A DNA stretch of 17,834 nt from Deltaproteobacteria bacterium UBA2221 (GTDB lineage: Bacteria; Desulfobacterota; Syntrophorhabdia; Syntrophorhabdales; WCHB1-27), in contig DCUF01000004.1 of the NCBI GenBank assembly GCA_002328485.1, positions 4,769 through 22,602 of the forward strand, given 5' to 3'. Positions 15,576 through 17,834 of this stretch are shown piece by piece. Made by a program: the position numbers and the translations under genes. Every line of letters starts with the position of its first letter. Position 1 is the stretch's first letter. The notes under the pieces were generated by a model that was given only the letters and a program-made list of their open reading frames with translations, did no database searches and was not told the DNA's origin.

Positions 15576-15690
15576 GGACTCACTCTATGCCAAAAGGGCA
15601 TGCAAAGTCAGGATGATTTGTCTACCAGGGGCGAAAGGTCTTATCGCACAGGTGCCATGTCGTCTCTTCTTCTGCTCCTCTGGCTTTTCT

Positions 15691-15759
15691 TTAGCGGAAC
15701 AACTGCTCCATCTCATCCATGAACTCGAATACCGTGGCCTTGATCTCATCGGCGGTCTC
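15691..15759 (-). other. Possible in-frame C-terminal continuation of the REC-HDOD protein after a TAG
   Basis: Directly after the TAG the same frame reads ETADEIKA...MDEMEQLFR (22 residues) before TAA. It forms an amphipathic acidic helix of the kind that closes many HDOD proteins, and it continues naturally from SAESSRRLGVK. This could be a recent nonsense mutation (TGG or CAG to TAG), a sequencing error, or readthrough. TAG is a normal stop in many neighbouring genes, so general recoding is unlikely. Confidence 0.45.
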
Positions 15760-17016
15760 CTATTTGACACCGAGACGACGGCTCGATTCGGCACTCATCA
15801 GGGGTGGAGCACGATCGGGCATGAACCGGTATCCCACCTCGTTAACCAGAGAATTGGCAAAATGAACGATGAGCAGATCATCGGGGATGTTATCGACCTC
15901 CCCTGGAGCGTGATGATGAAGGGCAATCACGGTATAGATGTCGGAGAAATTCCATCTTTTGAGGAGCACTGAACCGAACTGGCAATGATTCGCTTGAACG
16001 GTGTTCAAGAATTCCTCTTCGCCAATCTGGCCAGGCACGCTCCCTTTCATTTCCAACTCCGCTAGTATCTGCAGAAGGACGAGCTTACCCAGATCATGAA
16101 ACAGTCCCAGGGTAAACGGGTCGTTCTCTGATTTCATGCCCAACAGGTGAACCGTCGTTTGGGAGGCGTAAGCGCAGGCCAGGGAGTGTTGCCAGAGGCG
16201 CTCGATAAAGGGGAGATACTTCTTTTCACGCACCGTGTAAAGTGATCTGTTGCTGATCACGTTAACGTACTGCTGAATCGTCTGCATCCCCAGCCTCGCG
16301 ATACATTGTTCGAGATTCTTATTTTCCGACATACCCCTATACATGGCTGAATTGGAAACGCTGATAAGCTTGGACGAGATTGCCACGTCCTGCTTGAGGA
16401 GGTCCGCTATCTCCCTGTAACCCGCCCCGGCATCCACAAGCTGCCGAAACTTGACATTGATCTCGGGGATGGATGGGAGGTTGATCTCCCCTTGCTTAAG
16501 GCGAATGGCGATTTCATTGATGATCGTCGATTTCTTTTGCGGCTCAAAGCGGACTTCGTCAACAGACCCCTGGGGCTTAGCGGTTTGACCAAACCCCTGT
16601 TCCAGCTCCACGATCCTTTCCTTCAGGGAGATAATCGTCTGCCTCATCTGTTCGATCTGGCTGAACTTGTTAATCGCCTCACTGATGGAAACGTTGAGCA
16701 GCTCATGAAAGGCACCGAATTTGACAATATAGTTGTAGGCCCCGGCCTTGATGGCATCGATCGCGCATCTGGAGTTGTCGGGCGGTGTCAGTACCAGAAC
16801 GGGCAGATACGACCTGGCCAGCACCCCGGTCATAAAGTCCATACCCCAGAGATCTGAGAATTTATGGTCAAGAAGCAGGCAGTCGATCTCGTCGAGACGA
16901 GGGGGGATCTCCTTCGGAGAGGTTATGGTGACGATTTCAAAAGGGCCGCTAAGACTATCGCGGAGAACCTCGCCTTCGTCCGCGCCTGCCATTGCAAGGA
17001 GAACCTTTCTTTTCAC
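15760..17016 (-). CDS. Response-regulator REC domain fused to HDOD domain
   Basis: The 418-residue signalling protein has an N-terminal receiver domain (about 1-110) with acidic residues D13/E14, the phosphoacceptor D50 in CLLLDHKFSD, T77 in VLVLTPPD and K99 in YIVK, so it appears phosphorylatable. A coiled-coil linker (about 110-150) follows, then an HDOD domain (about 165-390) with LPSIPEINVKFRQLV, DVAISSKLISVSNSAMYRG, LWQHSLACAYAS, LFHDLGKLVLL and HCQFGSVLLKRWNF. HDOD proteins are signalling adaptors, often tied to c-di-GMP, stress or surface behaviour, and usually lack phosphodiesterase activity. GTG 17016 is supported by AAGGAG 5-6 nt upstream. Its TAG stop (15760-15762) is followed in frame by 22 plausible codons up to TAA 15691-15693. 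No partner histidine kinase is in the window. Confidence 0.9.
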   Translation of the reverse strand: MKRKVLLAMAGADEGEVLRDSLSGPFEIVTITSPKEIPPRLDEIDCLLLDHKFSDLWGMDFMTGVLARSYLPVLVLTPPDNSRCAIDAIKAGAYNYIVKFGAFHELLNVSISEAINKFSQIEQMRQTIISLKERIVELEQGFGQTAKPQGSVDEVRFEPQKKSTIINEIAIRLKQGEINLPSIPEINVKFRQLVDAGAGYREIADLLKQDVAISSKLISVSNSAMYRGMSENKNLEQCIARLGMQTIQQYVNVISNRSLYTVREKKYLPFIERLWQHSLACAYASQTTVHLLGMKSENDPFTLGLFHDLGKLVLLQILAELEMKGSVPGQIGEEEFLNTVQANHCQFGSVLLKRWNFSDIYTVIALHHHAPGEVDNIPDDLLIVHFANSLVNEVGYRFMPDRAPPLMSAESSRRLGVK

Positions 17017-17204
17017 GTACTCTCCTTTCCTCTACCAACTTTCAGATTACAATAGGGAGTGCTTCCTTCGTGTACGCTTTATCCCGATTATCGGCAATTC
17101 GATGGCACACTATCGGCCTTTTTGCCCCGTAGGGCAATCCCTTGACGGGGATTACCCGCCGAGGGATGCAGACCCTGAGGCATTGTTCCTGCGGCAAAGG
17201 CTTA

Positions 17205-17219
17205 CGGACTCAAAGTCCG
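17205..17219. terminator. Hairpin downstream of purE
   Basis: CGGACT (17205-17210) and AGTCCG (17214-17219) form a perfect 6-bp stem with triloop CAA, about 11 nt past the purE stop on the minus strand. Two smaller palindromes (TGCCC/GGGCA near 17122 and ATCCC/GGGAT near 17137) also lie in this 213-nt gap, which is the leader of the REC-HDOD gene. The T run on the minus strand lies before the stem rather than after it, so terminator function is uncertain. Confidence 0.35.
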
Positions 17220-17229
17220 GCGGAAAAAT

Positions 17230-17721
17230 CTATAACCTCACACTCTTTGCACTTTCCTCTACCTCTGCCTTCATGCGCTCCTTCAGGGTATCGAGCCGAA
17301 CAGCCACCTCGGGATATTTGATTCCAAGAATCTGGCAAGCAAGGATTGCTGCATTCCTGGAGGCGTTGATCCCCACCGTAGCGACCGGAACACCCTTGGG
17401 CATCTGAACAATAGAGAGCAAGGCGTCGACTCCCGCAAGGGCACCTCCCTGCAAGGGTATGCCGATCACAGGAAGAGAGGTGTAAGCCGCAACTACGCCC
17501 GGTAGATGGGCAGCGAGACCAGCCCCTGCGATAATCACCTCAATCCCCTGGGACCGGGCTTGCCTCGCCAGTGATACGGTTCTTTCAGGATGGCGGTGAG
17601 CGGATGAAATCTCCATGCGAAACGGAACGTCCATCTCCCGGAGAATAGCCACTCCGTCCTCCATAACAGGCAAATCACTTGCGCTACCCAGAACGATCAA
17701 TATCTTCTCTTTCTGATCCAT
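17230..17721 (-). CDS. purE: N5-carboxyaminoimidazole ribonucleotide mutase PurE (class I)
   Basis: This 163-residue enzyme of de novo purine synthesis converts N5-CAIR to CAIR. The sequence holds the class I signature: ILIVLGSASDLPVMEDG (residues about 7-23), then the active-site motif SSAHRHPERT with the catalytic His, AGAGLAAHLPGVVAA, and PVIGIPLQGGALAGVDALLSIVQMPKGVPVATVGI. The octamer forms in the cytoplasm. ATG 17721 is chosen because GAGGGGGAAGG precedes it; a reading from ATG 17760 would add 13 basic residues not typical of PurE. No purK is visible in the window; it may lie upstream past the end or elsewhere. The REC-HDOD gene follows after 213 nt on the same strand. Confidence 0.94.
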   Translation of the reverse strand: MDQKEKILIVLGSASDLPVMEDGVAILREMDVPFRMEISSAHRHPERTVSLARQARSQGIEVIIAGAGLAAHLPGVVAAYTSLPVIGIPLQGGALAGVDALLSIVQMPKGVPVATVGINASRNAAILACQILGIKYPEVAVRLDTLKERMKAEVEESAKSVRL

Positions 17722-17834
17722 AACCTTCCCCCTCGATTTACCCCGACCTAAACGGGACATAGTAAAATAGCAGATTGGCGCAGAGATTGTAAGGTGTAAG
17801 ACTGATAGGGGCAGGGCAAACGCATTTGGACTCT

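Noticed and set aside
17191..17223. Anticodon-arm-like sequence (CGGACTCAAAGTCCG), resembling a leucine tRNA anticodon stem-loop
   Set aside because: No T-arm (GTTCGA-type) or acceptor stem lies at the right distance on either strand; it is a simple hairpin.
1..17834. General recoding of TAG, prompted by the HDOD gene
   Set aside because: TAG ends many complete genes here (SPFH, ubiE, cyclase, yifB, P1 peptidase, purE and others) exactly where their families end, so it works as a normal stop.
1..17834. CRISPR array, phage module or new defence system
   Set aside because: No regularly spaced repeats, integrase, phage structural genes or nuclease/helicase cluster were found; the only mobile DNA is the IS3 relic.

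Overview
The window is a 17.8 kb piece of a Gram-negative bacterial chromosome of moderately high GC. It looks like ordinary housekeeping and accessory DNA rather than one large specialised locus. A sigma-70 fragment of RpoS type, a P1-type aminopeptidase, a REC-HDOD regulator, a PGI domain of the transaldolase/PGI fusion type, a YifB/ComM ATPase and a DUF2600 terpene-synthase-like protein together suggest a deltaproteobacterial (Desulfobacterota, Syntrophales-like) genome. That placement is inferred from gene character alone. TTG and GTG starts are frequent, and TAG is a common stop (at least eight genes).

Left part, plus strand (1-4666): the 3' end of a sigma factor gene, a MurJ lipid II flippase, an MFS permease, then a prohibitin-like SPFH membrane protein. 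The SPFH gene has its own strong sigma-70-type promoter and a leader of about 195 nt with two clear stem-loops. An eroded IS3-family element (4667 to about 5085, minus strand) directly abuts the SPFH stop codon. Its orfA is frameshifted and its orfB is almost entirely lost.

Middle (5264-10408): a minus-strand YtpB-like (DUF2600) terpene synthase; a small plus-strand single-pass membrane protein; then, on the minus strand, a MoaD/ThiS-fold protein without the usual Gly-Gly end, a 5'-truncated phosphoglucose isomerase and UbiE/MenG methyltransferase. A plus-strand metal-dependent cyclase (KynB-like) follows. Its stop codon and that of the convergent yifB share the palindrome CTAG.

Right part, all minus strand (10405-17721): in transcription order purE, a REC-HDOD regulator, a DUF486 membrane protein, a P1-family peptidase followed closely by a sirtuin, a GDP-mannose pyrophosphorylase, and yifB. 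These look like several short transcription units, because gaps of 60-230 nt separate most of them. Only the peptidase-sirtuin pair (18 nt apart) is tight enough to be called an operon with confidence.

I see no CRISPR array, complete tRNA, rRNA, phage module or convincing new multi-gene defence or biosynthetic system. The best leads are: an in-frame TAG near the end of the REC-HDOD gene followed by 22 codons that still look coding; the structured leader of the SPFH gene; the terpene synthase beside an unknown small membrane protein; and the MoaD-like protein lacking diglycine next to a decapitated sugar isomerase.
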